Assembly: GCA_009767595.1 (NCBI GenBank)
Contig: VSDK01016286.1
Span: forward strand, 84,218 to 148,217
DNA length: 64,000 bases
Reading direction: 5' to 3'
DNA from: Symbiodinium kawagutii
Lineage: Eukaryota; Sar; Dinophyceae; Suessiales; Symbiodiniaceae
Below are positions 53,850-63,511 of the stretch, piece after piece. The notes beneath the pieces are model-generated. The model saw nothing but the letters and a program-made list of their open reading frames with translations. It ran no database searches and was not told the DNA's origin. Position 1 is the first letter of the stretch; each line of letters begins with the position of its first letter. The position numbers and the translations under genes were made by a program.

Positions 53850-55384
53850 GATTCATCAACCGCAGCAGTTGATTAGGCATCGTTTGAATTCACCAGCAGT
53901 TGATTGACAATCAGTGATTTAAACAGCAATCATTCAACCATCAATTACTCAATTGTGAGTCATCGATAACTGTTGTTGGCTATTGTTGGTCGATCATCAA
54001 GAATGACCAACAATTGTGGGCAAACCGGTGAAGAATAGAGGTGATCAAGCATGATGAAGGTGGTAGTTGGATGATGATAAGCAATAAAGACCCTTGCAAC
54101 AAGAACAAGCATCTGGTTGGTGGTTTTAAACATTTTTTATTTTCCCTATTATTATTGTTACTACTATTATGATCAATTGGTTGGTTGACAAGCATATGGG
54201 GTGGTTCAACCACCAACCAGGGATGCATGCATGCGACATGACAGAAATGTATGATGAAGGGGCTGTTTTCAGCAACACGGATGCTGTTAACGAAGATCCC
54301 ACACCACCTGGATTTCCTTGGATTTGTTGTTTGGTGTGGCATTTGTGAAGATAGATGGCCAGTTCCGATACGTATGGCACGGAAGCAACTGCTACTGTAA
54401 TTTGTCACACTGGTGTGGGTGTGCACTCCGGCACGCATGTTTAGATGCTTCACTTATATGACTGGTATTTGCGTGACTTCTGGTTTCAGCGGTCTTTGTT
54501 GCTATTTGGTTGTGCTTTCTTCCACCATCACAATGAACGACCAACAGATGGTTGCAATAGTGCTGGTAATCAGCCAACAGATGGTTGCCATACTCAATCA
54601 ATCATCACTGTGAGCTTGCTGTCTCAATCATGATTCACCATCATCAACCACTCTGAACCAGCTTACCATCATTACGCCCCGGTATTCTAACATTTTGCAA
54701 TTTAAAATCACCATAATTTACAGAGAATCCTTGAGAAACCTTGAAGATCCTTGGTGGATTATCTTTGGCCATGTCAGATTAAGACTAGTTAATTACGTAA
54801 GACTAATTAATTGGCCATGTTGACATAATTTACAGGTAATCAATGAGGGGTAAGACTAAGCACATCTCCTCTTCGAGTGCTTCCATCTCTGTGGCTTTGG
54901 GTTGTTCAGGATACCGTTTTCGGTGCAAGTTTTTCGGGGCGTGATTTCTGGTTGTAAACTCATGTGTTGGTAGCAATTGGCACGGAAATCACACTGAAAT
55001 GAGTGGTGAACCATAGCATTTGCGAGAAGAACCATGTTCCCTGCTAAAGATCTAAGAACAAAGAGAAGACTCTGAGGTATTATCCCCGCAAAGTAGCTGA
55101 TCATTCAATCCCATGCCGGTGTGGGTCTTAAAAAGCATCGGCCAAAAATTGTCCTGTAATCGAGTCAAAATTCAAAACCCCCTTGGCGGTACCGATTCTG
55201 TGCATTTCTTGCAGTGTTCATGATGAAATGGTGTCATAGTCATAGACTCAAAAAACCATCAGATGGTGCCAGAAACCATACCTTTTGAACACTGCTCCTC
55301 TATGTAACCTCCCTATTGTTTTTGGGTATAACCTCCCTATGGTAAAACCTCATCTACCCCAACCACCTAATGAGGTCAGCTCCC
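53850..55384. other. no confident gene
   Basis: CAGTTGATT/ATCAACC words and AT-rich sequence. The minus frame at 53980-54453 and others have no motif. No TIR copy delimited. Confidence 0.3.
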
Positions 55385-55510
55385 ATTTCTGCCAGGGTCA
55401 ATGATGAGCAGCCTGTGGTTCTCTTCCACGACCTCGAGGCGCCACGTGGGACCCAAGGAGATGCTGATGAGGACAGGTGGCTCCTCGGCCCATAGGATGG
55501 GTACCAACCA
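55385..55510. CDS. coding island; beta-propeller-like on minus, spliceable on plus
   Basis: On minus a frame reads VLISISLGPTWRLEVVEENH then RLLIIDPGR, with the alternating hydrophobic pattern and a D-P-G turn of propeller strands. On plus, between TTTCTGCCAG and GTGGCT, two frames are open (VNDEQPVVLFHDLEAPRG; MMSSLWFSSTTSRRHVGP). Third-position GC is high in the minus frame and in one plus frame. Strand unresolved. Confidence 0.38.
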
Positions 55511-56124
55511 TCGAGAGATATGATTCACATGGAGCTAGCTAAATTTCTTATCCTCAAACAAATGCAAATCATTTGTAAGAGAAGTGGATTGTTAAGCCAC
55601 TAAAATGTTAGATGACTTTACAGATCAGCTTAACAGTCAGCAGTGCAAATCATTTGCTAAGTCACTCAAAACTGGGAAGTTCGCGGAAATTCCTGTTCTG
55701 GTTGGTAGTTGGCTGTCCCCAGTGGTCTCCTTGCAGTGACTGGCAGTGACTGGTAACCATTGCTAAGCACCATCATTCCAACCATCATTAAGTAACTATA
55801 GCGCAACTATCCTCAAGCAATTTGAAATGTCCTTGATTAAGTAACATGGTAAATGTCCTCACTATCACCAACTTAGTTTACTTATATTTTGTAAACGGTC
55901 AATCTGGTAACCACCATAAAGAATGATGAATCCGTGGTCAATTGATGTTAATTGATAGCACATCTACCACTATTAATCATCGATGAACCAATATCAATCA
56001 TAGTCTTAGCACTATGAACAATCAAATTAACCATTAGTAACCATAGATTAACCATAGACTACCTATAGACTAGCCATAGATTAAGCATGAACCCACCTGC
56101 ACATCTACCGCTATCATCCATGAG

Positions 56125-56240
56125 CCTTGCATAGATCACAGCGCCAGGCCACGTGGTACGTGCCAGCCGTGGATCTAAGGGACTGCGGAGACAAGGTGTG
56201 GGGCGCGTGGCGACTGTTGTCCGCAATGGCCTCGCTTTAG
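56125..56240. CDS. coding island; NHL-like on minus, open on plus
   Basis: On minus, after TAAAGCGAG, a frame reads AIADNSRHAPHTLSPQSLRS, where I-A-D-N-S-R-H matches an NHL core. On plus, QATWYVPAVDLRDCGDKVWG and another frame (HVVRASRGSKGLRRQGVGRV) are open. Together with the 55.4 kb island this hints at a minus-strand propeller remnant. Confidence 0.35.
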
Positions 56241-56484
56241 GAATCGTTGGTCTTTAGTGCTATAAATAATGGTTGATCAACTGGTTCCGTAATGGTAGGG
56301 GACTATAAGCGCTATAAGGGGATTATAAGCAATCATAGGTTACCAAGGGGACGATAAGCAATTAATTGATGGTTGACAATGGTTATTGACAAGGGGACTG
56401 TAAGCAATCATAGGGGGATATGCCGATTACCATGGTTTCTTAATGGTTTCATAGGGGATTATGATAGTTCAGGGGGTTGAAGCG

Positions 56485-56580
56485 AAGTGGCGGGTTGGGT
56501 CAAGGCTTTAACAACCAACTCCTGGGGAATGATCACCAACAATTATAGGTAAAACAATGGTTAATGATGGGGGAAGTCTT
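56485..56580. mobile_element. Family B element, partial
   Basis: GGTCAAGGCTTTAACAACC then AAAACAATGGTTAATGATGG then GGGGAAG; both tips are incomplete. Confidence 0.45.
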
Positions 56581-56594
56581 ATTGACAACCTATG

Positions 56595-56696
56595 GTGGTT
56601 TCTCAAGCCGTAGGTATCCCCTAAATCATCCTGTGTATTGATCATTTGCAGTACTAAACCAACCATTTTTTTGGGTCTCATATTTTGAGGAACACC
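56595..56696. mobile_element. Family A TIR element, copy 14
   Basis: Left GTGGTTTCTCAAGCCGTAGG, right GGGTCTCATATTTTGAGGAA then CACC. Confidence 0.78.
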
Positions 56697-56870
56697 CAAG
56701 TGCAGTATCTTTTAGTTCCTGGAGATGTATCGTTATGAAATGGAAGCACGTCAGCGGTGAATCACCTCGTAGTCATAGGTGCTTTGTTGGCTTACACTTG
56801 TATACTTGATAGATCTTGATAGTATGTTGGCTTGACCCTACACGTTGTAACCCTACAAAGCATCTATAGA

Positions 56871-56984
56871 TGGCTGTGGGTGAAAACCCCGTACCCCTGG
56901 TTCCCCATTACTAACCATTGTTTTCCCTATAAAATGGTTGGTCATTATCCCCCATTGTTGTTGGTCAATATTGACCCATTCCCA
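56871..56984. mobile_element. Family B element, reversed
   Basis: TGGCTGTGGGTGAAAACCCC at the left, core CCTGGTTCCCCATTACTAAC, right GGTCAATATTGACCCATTCC. Confidence 0.75.
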
Positions 56985-56989
56985 GATGT

Positions 56990-57130
56990 TGCTGGTTTCG
57001 CGTCGCTGTTCTTCGGAGTTGTCTTCTCCTTGTCCTCCTCGCCCTCCTCCGGTAGCCGAAGCACCAGCGAGCTCCGCCACTGGGCACTGCCCGGACCCCA
57101 ACTGCACTGTGAGCGAAGGAGATCCCACTA
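56990..57130. CDS. coding-like island, strand unresolved
   Basis: On + one frame is Ser-rich with about 77% third-position GC (SLFFGVVFSLSSSPSSGSRS), and another is Pro-rich (PPRPPPVAEAPASSATGHCP). On minus, TVQLGSGQCPVAELAGASAT then GGGRGGQG resembles a propeller linker. Confidence 0.25.
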
Positions 57131-57149
57131 GGCACTGCTGGACCCGAAG

Positions 57150-57670
57150 CGTATACCGCGTGCGAGATAGAATGTCAGAAGATATGCCAGAAGTAAATGT
57201 CAGATAGAATTCCAGAAGGTATGCCGGATGCAATGCAGGTAAGAACGTCCGAAGATATGCCAAATAGAATCTAGAACGCCACTACGCATGTCAAAAGATA
57301 TGCCAGATAGAATGTCACAAAGTGTGTCAGATAGAAGGCCAGAAAGAATGCGAGAAGATGCGCCAGATACAACACCATAAGCCAGGAGATATGAATATTT
57401 GCCAGACAGAACGCCATGAGATATGCCAGATAAAAAGCCAGAAGATATGCGAGAAAAGGATGTGAGAAGATATGTCAGATATAATGCCAGAAGGAACGCA
57501 AGAAGATATGTCAGAAGAACTGAATTATAAATGCCACTCAGAATCATGGGAATGTCAAAAGACATGCCAGATAGAATGTCAGAAGATATGCCGGATAGAA
57601 CGCCAGAAACTATGCCAGATATAATTGATTAATGTCAGAAAGAATGATGAAATTTGTGCCAGAGATAATG
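57150..57670 (+). repeat. degenerate minisatellite (GCCAGATAGAATGTCAGAAG-type)
   Basis: About twenty variable units built from ATGCCAGATAGAA and GTCAGAAGATAT, with lengths around 20-28 bp. It produces a minus frame with repeated SGISSDILSG-like peptides that should not be read as a gene. Confidence 0.8.
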
Positions 57671-58392
57671 TCAGGATGATATGCTATGGTTAGATCACAC
57701 GAAGTAAAGTATTTGTTGATGTGTTTTGTTGAAACACAATCGATGAAACACCTGAAATGACTTTTTCTGCCACCCGGTTTGGGTGTGTTTGCCACCAAAA
57801 ATATGCCATCAACTGCGGTCAACGAAGCGGATTCAGCGTCAAGGGCCCACACAACTTGGCCCATCATTTTCAGTGATTTTCGGAGATGTTGGTCACCAGC
57901 AGTGTCAAGCATCCGAGTTACAGGAGCAACGAGCTCCTTGTTTCGGCGGAAGAGGGTCATCGTTCATGGATAGTTAGTCAATGGTTGATCAATGGATGAT
58001 TTGTGAATGCATCATCGATGGTTCAGTGATGGTTATGGACAAGTAATGAACGATGTTTATTGTGGTCAAGTAGCCATCTCCGCATTCATTCTTGAAGTTG
58101 AAGGACCATGGTGGATAGACGTGGATAATCGTGGATAGATATGTACAGCACATACACATACATGTAAGAAATGTCAAACCAGATTCACACATTCATATAC
58201 ATGCAGCTGTACAGATGCTGTAGGCGTCCCCAAGGTTCTGTAGCTCAGCTCAGTTCTGGCATGCAGGTGCGCATCTTGAGTTCTCGTCAGCCAGATGCCG
58301 CAGATGGGTGGGCGGGTACCTGCAGGTAGCTACTGGTTATTGGCGATGATTCGATCGGTGTACACACGCAAGGTGGTTGATGATCAATGTGG
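57671..58392. other. no confident gene
   Basis: A minus frame at 57610-57960 (VARMLDTAG-like, ending upstream of the minisatellite) and + frames at 57779-57977 overlap. None has a recognised domain or splice sites. Confidence 0.3.
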
Positions 58393-58500
58393 GTGTTTCT
58401 CAAAATAGGGGACCTCCAATCATCCTTTATAAGCCATTTATATCAACAAACCGGCTATTTTATGGGGTTCCCTATGACATCCTATGACTTGAGAAACCAC
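58393..58500. mobile_element. Family A TIR element, copy 15
   Basis: Left GTGTTTCTCAAAATAGGGG, right CCTATGACTTGAGAAACCAC, with a short CATCCTATGA duplication near the right tip. It borders the minus-strand open frame at 58503-58934. Confidence 0.82.
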
Positions 58501-58502
58501 CA

Positions 58503-58934
58503 TGTCAACAAAGCTAGGTTAATTCTTCCATTCTTGCTCAGGATATTTGCCTGATTGCCAGCTGACCTTTGGAACGTAACTGAGATTGGCCATGTAACGT
58601 AAAGCATCAACAACAAAATCCTTGATCTCTTTCGGTATACATTGCCCCACAAGACATGTAGTTTTTGTTTATCATGTTTTGCCAATGCTTTGAATCTAGG
58701 GCAGTGGGTGGCATTGATCCATGATATGCCGTTGAGGCCATTTTTCCCAGGAACAAACATCTTTGGCAAGAGGCAGTTGTGTGGGTACAACCCTGTGCCT
58801 CTATTCCTGACCAACACCTTTCTTGAATTGGTGGTAGCTTGTTGCACACGCTTTTTGGTAGCTTGGTGCGACAAATTTGAGCACAGTTCAGAAGCAACGA
58901 CATTTTCCCGTATTGTTTTGCCAAAAACCGTGCT
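58503..58934 (-). CDS. minus-strand open frame, unknown function
   Basis: About 144 codons are open from a possible acceptor CGTTTCCAG (minus). It reads TVFGKTIRENVVASELCSNL, later RGTGLYPHNCLLPKMFVPG and NATHCPRFKALAKHDKQKLH. Composition is balanced, but third positions are not GC-rich, unlike the other exons. Two other minus frames are also partly open, including KEIKDFVVDALRYMANLSYV. Family A copies 15 and 16 lie on each side. It may be a mobile-element remnant or an unrelated gene; no domain recognised. Confidence 0.35.
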
Positions 58935-59042
58935 GGAAACGGGCACAGGTCACGCGTGAAACAAGCGCAAGCAGTTCCCATAAATTCTCGTTTTGGCAGG
59001 GTAAACATGTCGTATCATGTCGTTTGAAACTCGACAACTGAG

Positions 59043-59146
59043 TTTTTCTCAAGTCATAGGGGTACCCCTGTTATCATCCTTTGTTTACCATTTGAAATAA
59101 TGAACCCATCATTTTGGGGGGTCCCCAAACTGACTTGAGAAGCCAA
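59043..59146. mobile_element. Family A TIR element, copy 16
   Basis: Left GTTTTTCTCAAGTCATAGGG, right GTCCCCAAACTGACTTGAGA then AGCCA; it shares the 'CTTGAGA' variant with copy 15. Confidence 0.75.
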
Positions 59147-60180
59147 CATATGAATCAACCACCCGCTCAGGGCTGCTGGAAGCTCCCGAAGTCGTCAGGC
59201 CGGGACCCGCCTCCCAGAAGGGAGCTCAACTCATAGTCCAGCTGTCACCCCCCCTGCTCCAATGGGGCTGTAACTGACTGTTTCACCATCATCTTTTTTG
59301 AGGAGAAACACCAGCTAGTTGCAAGTTGATTAGTGAAAACATGTTGGTGAAGTACCAGCTCATTACGAAAAACGAGTGCTGGATCTACCATTAGCAATGA
59401 CATGCAATGACCAATCCCTATAATCAACTTTTATTAAGCATGCTTTGCCATGATCACCACATATTAATCTGCGATTGGTTGGATCTACCCGTTGTGCGAA
59501 ACACCTGTTCTGTGGTACAGTACTCTCTCCTCGCTCCCATGCAGCTTGGTTTGCCCATTGCAGACGTTCCAGTGGTGCCATCATCTGAACCAAGTGACAC
59601 ACCATGGCCCCCACATGAACTCACCATACCAAAAACTGATCAGTCATGACTATCATAATTCAATCATGAGCTCACCATCGTTATGCCAGCATCACCAATC
59701 ATCAATATTTAGCTCATCATGACTACTTATTGATCATTATTTGCTCTTATAAACTAGCTAATTATTGCTAACTAAAAGAGACAAGAACTATCAAGAATTA
59801 AGCACGCGTGGTCATCAGTTATTGATGATTCATACCATCAGCCATTTCTTGAGCACTATACAGTACTCATCAATGGTGGTTCATGATCACTGGATACATC
59901 AAAGGACTTTCTCGTACAGTAACATCGCAACTACTGATTCACATTCTAAAGATCACTCAGTGTTTGCTGATCACTCACTCACATCTCCCAGCCCAGAAAA
60001 GTCATCACATTGTCAGTCAAGTACTTTGATCAGTATCGCAGTACCTCTTTGTCATCACAAAATCATCCTCAAAAATCAAAAAAACACCTTCAAAAAATAT
60101 CTTTGATATATATATATATTATATTACAACCTGGTCCCAACCTCAAGAAATCACCCTGACATCACCATTCATGGCCCCAC
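59147..60180. other. no confident gene
   Basis: AT-rich with ATCATGA/CATCACCA words. Several overlapping open frames at 59363-59722 and 59765-60106 on both strands have no motif. TATATATA at 60105-60120. Confidence 0.3.
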
Positions 60181-60236
60181 CCGCGGCGCCAGGGCGAGTT
60201 TTCCATGCGTGCGCCGGCCGAGCGCTGGTTGTCTTG
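60181..60236 (+). CDS. possible short exon
   Basis: A GC-rich island; a frame reads RRQGEFSMRAPAERWLS to TGA with third positions over 80% G/C. Another frame (GRVFHACAGRALVVLRASYV) is open. No donor fits clearly. Confidence 0.25.
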
Positions 60237-60286
60237 AGGGCCAGCTATGTTGACGGATAGCATACTCAGGAACGAAGGCTCATATG

Positions 60287-60385
60287 GTGGTTTCTCAAAA
60301 TGGGGGACCCCAAAAAATGGTTGGTTTATTGCTATAAATGACTAGTAATGGATGATTTGGGGGTACCCCTATTTTGGGAAACCAC
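60287..60385. mobile_element. Family A TIR element, copy 17, near-consensus
   Basis: Left GTGGTTTCTCAAAATGGGGG, right CCCCTATTTTGGGAAACCAC. It is flanked by a perfect CATATG direct repeat (60281-60286, 60386-60391). The right flank doubles as the first bases of the adjacent family B copy. Confidence 0.9.
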
Positions 60386-60389
60386 CATA

Positions 60390-60503
60390 TGGCTATCGGT
60401 CAATACTAACCAAGGATAGTGGCTTATGATAACCAACAATTTCATAGGGAAAACGATGGTTAATGATAGGGGAACCAGGAGTACAGGGTTTCGACCCATA
60501 GCT
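60390..60503. mobile_element. Family B TIR element adjacent to family A
   Basis: Left TGGCTATCGGTCAATACTAA, core AAAACGATGGTTAATGATAG, right ACAGGGTTTCGACCCATAGC. It begins 5 bp after family A copy 17. Confidence 0.85.
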
Positions 60504-61389
60504 ATACCCTAGACGTCAGCGACGTGTTTTTACCATGTTGTTACCAAAGCCTTGCAGAAACTCATGCGTCGTGCAAAAACTCATATTCATTGAAATATGC
60601 ACGGCCCTGAAGCTGTTCTGGTGGCTCAGCCATTTTTGTGGTTGAATCATGCTGGATCATGTCGGCCTGTGTGGCCTGGAACTTACCATTGTTGAATCAT
60701 TGGCGTCACAGAAGCTCCATACAGAGCGGCGTAGGCTGACCATCAAGTTTCCAAGGCGGCTTCTGGTTTTGATGCATCGGGCTTTTCAAAAGCGCAGGGT
60801 GCCTAGTTAAATGAGGTACCGTGCATTGCGTGCTTGAATCGGGCAAACAACTTACTTAGGTCGGGTGGAAGAATATGGAGGTGCCTACCCTCTGCACACA
60901 TGTGCATACATGGGCTCATGGGACGTCACTGGATTCAACATGTGTGTGCATGGTCTGTATGCATTCTAGAGTTTCATATCCACCAGCGCTGTTTCAAGAT
61001 CAGAGTGCTGGAGCAGAGTGCTTTGTTTCAAACGATGCCTGCGTCGAAGCCGAAGCAGTCAGTGGTGGAGGCCCTGAAGGCCAGGGATTGTTGCATGTCA
61101 GTGTGTTCTGTCCAAATTTTTGTTCAGACCCATAGGTCTTCTTTGACAAAATCCTGAGCGGGCACGACTCGTACCGGATCCATAGGCATTGCGCTCAGTA
61201 CGCGTCAGTAAATGCGCACAGTTCATGATGCACAGTTTATGATGCCCATGTTTTGGTGTGGCGCTCCCAGGTTCAAAGAAATTGCCAGGCTGAAAGGGCT
61301 CTCCGATAGTGAGGTGAAAAGAAAAATGTGGCAAAAACAGGCTGGGTGGTTGAACATCGATTAGTGAGATCTGATCAAATTCACAAAGA
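60504..61389. other. no confident gene
   Basis: Two + frames overlap at 60834-61157 (VLEQSALFQTMPASKPKQSV; SAGAECFVSNDACVEAEAVS). One may be an exon of the 61-63.7 kb gene, but I cannot fix its borders. Confidence 0.28.
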
Positions 61390-61737
61390 ATGAATCTGCA
61401 AGGCGCCCTGCAACTTTTCCTTCATCGATGTGGCGGCATCAAGTGCAAAGGGTGTGGATCAGTCCCAGGCACAGTCATCACTGCACCATGGACACGATTG
61501 AAAAGTACCAAATTCTTTGGCCAGGTTTGCACTGACAACAACTTTGAATTTTTGAAGAAATTCTTGGAAAAGTTCACGCTGGAATTCCCGACCGCGAAAG
61601 AGATGGAGGCAAACAAATTGAACCGTTCAACATCATTAGAAATCATGTCACATTTCATGCTGGCCCCGTACAGAAATTGTTTGGGTTGGCTTGATTTGGT
61701 TGGATTTAAAACGACATTGTTTTCTTGCCTTCCATAG
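61390..61737 (+). CDS. open frame, unknown function
   Basis: 116 codons: NLQGALQLFLHRCGGIKCKG, later FFGQVCTDNNFEFLKKFLEK and FTLEFPTAKEMEANKLNRS, to TAG 61735-61737. The opposite strand is also open over most of it. It may include intron sequence read in frame (a GTTTGCAC donor follows GGCCAG). Confidence 0.27.
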   Translation: MNLQGALQLFLHRCGGIKCKGCGSVPGTVITAPWTRLKSTKFFGQVCTDNNFEFLKKFLEKFTLEFPTAKEMEANKLNRSTSLEIMSHFMLAPYRNCLGWLDLVGFKTTLFSCLP

Positions 61738-62030
61738 TGAATGCCAACCCAGTTCAAAAAACTGCATGCCAGGTAGCCCTGTTCGACATTGGCAAGCAGC
61801 ACATTCTGTTCATGGGAGGTGAATTATCTGGACAGGCCGGGCGCGTCATATCGTCAAGGATCGAGTCGATGTGGTGGTGCCAACCTGGGTTCAAGCGTGC
61901 AGGTGTGGGCTTCAGAAGAAGGGGCTATCATCAGGCAATTTGCCAGCTACGTGATCACCAGAGCTGGAAGGACTTCGAAGGGAAGGCAGGGAGGATACAT
62001 GAACGCATTGCAAAATTAAAAAACATGTGA
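61725..62030 (+). CDS. open frame, unknown function
   Basis: Reads ACQVALFDIGKQHILFMGGE, LSGQAGRVISSRIESMWW, then QLRDHQSWKDFEGKAGRIHE and RIAKLKNM to TGA. The second half is a charged helix. An overlapping frame from 61789 is open too. It is probably part of the same + strand gene as the exons downstream. Confidence 0.3.
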   Translation: MPSIVNANPVQKTACQVALFDIGKQHILFMGGELSGQAGRVISSRIESMWWCQPGFKRAGVGFRRRGYHQAICQLRDHQSWKDFEGKAGRIHERIAKLKNM

Positions 62031-62127
62031 TTACTTGCTTCAATGTAGAGGCGGGAAAGATTCCAAGAGCTCAAGGACATTGTCACTAAGATCTTCAAGG
62101 ACCACATTTAATGACCATGTGTGTGTG

Positions 62128-62198
62128 GGTTTCTCAAAATGATTCTTCGTAATGAATGCATATTCGATGATTTGGGGGCACCGGTATTTTGAGAAACC
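62128..62198. mobile_element. Family A TIR element, copy 18 (short)
   Basis: Left GGTTTCTCAAAATGATTC, right GGTATTTTGAGAAACC. The AG of the right tip (62192-62193) is followed by a frame (KPSCLHEHG) that runs unbroken into the next coding sequence, so the tip may serve as a splice acceptor. Confidence 0.75.
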
Positions 62199-62338
62199 GT
62201 CGTGCTTGCATGAGCATGGACTCTTTCTCCAGGAAAATAACGTCATCAAGAGGGGCAACTCTCAAAGGTCGTTTGTCCTTAAGGGACCTTCAGAGGGTTC
62301 GAATCAAGATCTTCAAGACACTTTGCCACAGTCAACGG
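62194..62338 (+). CDS. exon of the 3' gene, unknown function
   Basis: From the family A right tip, or from the later strong acceptor TCTTTCTCCAG at 62242. The frame reads KPSCLHEHGLFLQ then ENNVIKRGNSQRSFVLKGPS then EGSNQDLQDTLPQST, leaving in phase 1 at ACGG|GTGAGG. The next exon begins with the two bases needed to complete Gly. Confidence 0.45.
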
Positions 62339-62453
62339 GTGAGGAAGGCTAGCCAGCAAACATGACAATCCATGGCCATCCATGACCATGCACGACCACC
62401 AGACACACACACACACACTCATATGATTCGTATATGAGAGCTCGCTTCGATAG

Positions 62454-62609
62454 GCTGTGGAACTGAAGCTGTGCCGGAGCCTGCTGTGCCGGAGCCTGCT
62501 GGTACCGGTGATTCTGACTCTGACATGTTTCTTTACGAAGAAATTGAAGAAGAAGAGCCAGCGACTTCTGATGTTGAAGCCAGGCCCTCACATGATGAAT
62601 CCTTGCCAA
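62454..62609 (+). CDS. acidic Pro/Glu-rich exon
   Basis: Acceptor CGCTTCGATAG. After two bases (completing Gly) it reads CGTEAVPEPAVPEPAGTGDS then DSDMFLYEEIEEEEPATSDV then EARPSHDES. A proposed donor GTGGCT lies at 62610; otherwise TGA ends the frame at 62624. VPEP is repeated; DSDSD and EEIEEEE make it strongly acidic and likely disordered. Confidence 0.48.
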
Positions 62610-62739
62610 GTGGCTCATGCTGACATGATGTGAATCTTGAGGTTGAAATAGATACCTCCGGTGCTCCGTGCCCAGAGCTTGGGCAAGCGTCGAAGGCCAG
62701 ATCTTGAAATTTCAAAGAGCTTTTTATGTAGTGCTTTTT

Positions 62740-62838
62740 GAAGCAGGACCCCCCAACAATCTTCAATAAAGTTATAATATGTTTTTTGATTGCGCCCTCC
62801 CACAATTGTTTGGGGGATCCCATTTTTTGAGAAACCGC
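62740..62838. mobile_element. Family A element, degenerate copy 19
   Basis: Right end GGGGGATCCCATTTTTTGAG then AAACCGC is clear; the left end is reduced to AGCAGGACCCCCCAACAATC. Lies in an intron of the 3' gene. Confidence 0.6.
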
Positions 62839-62978
62839 TATTTGCCGAGAACCCAATCCAATTGAGTTACCATGCCATGAGCTAGGATCCTGGTTGTTCG
62901 GCTCCTGCAGCTGAGACCCAGCAGGCCTGATGGCTGCCATGTAGAATGATGCACCTATTTCCACGTTCCACGAACCAG

Positions 62979-63128
62979 GCCAAAGATGAGGAAACTCCAG
63001 TGCCTGAAGCAAAGGCCGTGACCATGCATAGACAGAGTGCAATTCTCGTTTCCTTTCCCCGCTTAACTTTAAAGGTGCAAGTATCCAGCGTTGCTGAAGC
63101 CAAGACAAAGGACTTCAAATCTGCATCC
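62979..63128 (+). CDS. two small acidic/lysine-rich exons or one open frame
   Basis: After ACGAACCAG the frame reads AKDEETPVPEAKA before a possible donor GTGACC (63018). After AACTTTAAAG (63075) it resumes in the same phase as VQVSSVAEAKTKDFKSAS. The same frame is also open without splicing. PVPEAKA echoes the VPEPA motif of the previous exon. Confidence 0.38.
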
Positions 63129-63329
63129 ATGTGCACATGATCAATCAGTGACGAACATGCGTGATCTAAACTCAGCCATCGATCGAAAAAAGTAAAAAGC
63201 AATGTTCAGCACACACCCACTCCCAGGAAGCAAAGCCTCCAGCTGAGAGAACCAAGGACCGCAGATTTCGACTTTTCTCCGACCTGGGCAAGGGACATAC
63301 ATGGCTTGATTAGGACATGTCAAGTGCAG

Positions 63330-63391
63330 GAGAAAATCGAAGAAGAGAAGCCAGCTGCAGCGCAGGCTCACCAACATCTTCATGACCAGCC
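63330..63391 (+). CDS. exon of the 3' gene, Glu/Ala/Gln/His-rich
   Basis: Acceptor CAAGTGCAG. Phase 0: EKIEEEKPAAAQAHQHLHDQ plus two bases before GTGACA. These two bases (CC) plus the A at 63507 make Pro, so it joins in frame to the last exon. An alternative frame, CRRKSKKRSQLQRRLTNIFM then TSRDNHHVFHQP, runs to CCCAG|GTTTCTC and also joins in phase. Confidence 0.45.
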
Positions 63392-63506
63392 GTGACAATC
63401 ATCATGTTTTTCATCAACCCAGGTTTCTCAAAATAGGACACCCCAATAATGCAATATGTTGATTGCGCGTTTTTTTTGGATGATTTTGGCGGTCCCCTAT
63501 TTTGAG
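63392..63506 (+). other. intron whose 3' end (or all of it) is a family A element
   Basis: The acceptor AG at 63505-63506 lies inside the right TIR (CCCCTATTTTGAG|AAACC). The donor is GTGACA at 63392, or alternatively the GT of the left TIR itself at 63423 after CCCAG. Both donors leave the same phase, so either splice keeps the final exon in frame. Confidence 0.5.
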
Positions 63507-63511
63507 AAACC
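63422..63511. mobile_element. Family A TIR element, copy 20, inside a short intron
   Basis: Left GGTTTCTCAAAATAGGACA, right GGTCCCCTATTTTGAGAAAC, core ATTGCGCGTTTTTTTTGG. The last five bases of the right tip (AAACC) read as coding sequence of the final exon. Confidence 0.85.

Noticed and set aside
57200-57565. 121-codon minus frame with repeated SGIS/SDILSG peptides
   Set aside because: It is a translation of the 57.15-57.67 kb minisatellite.
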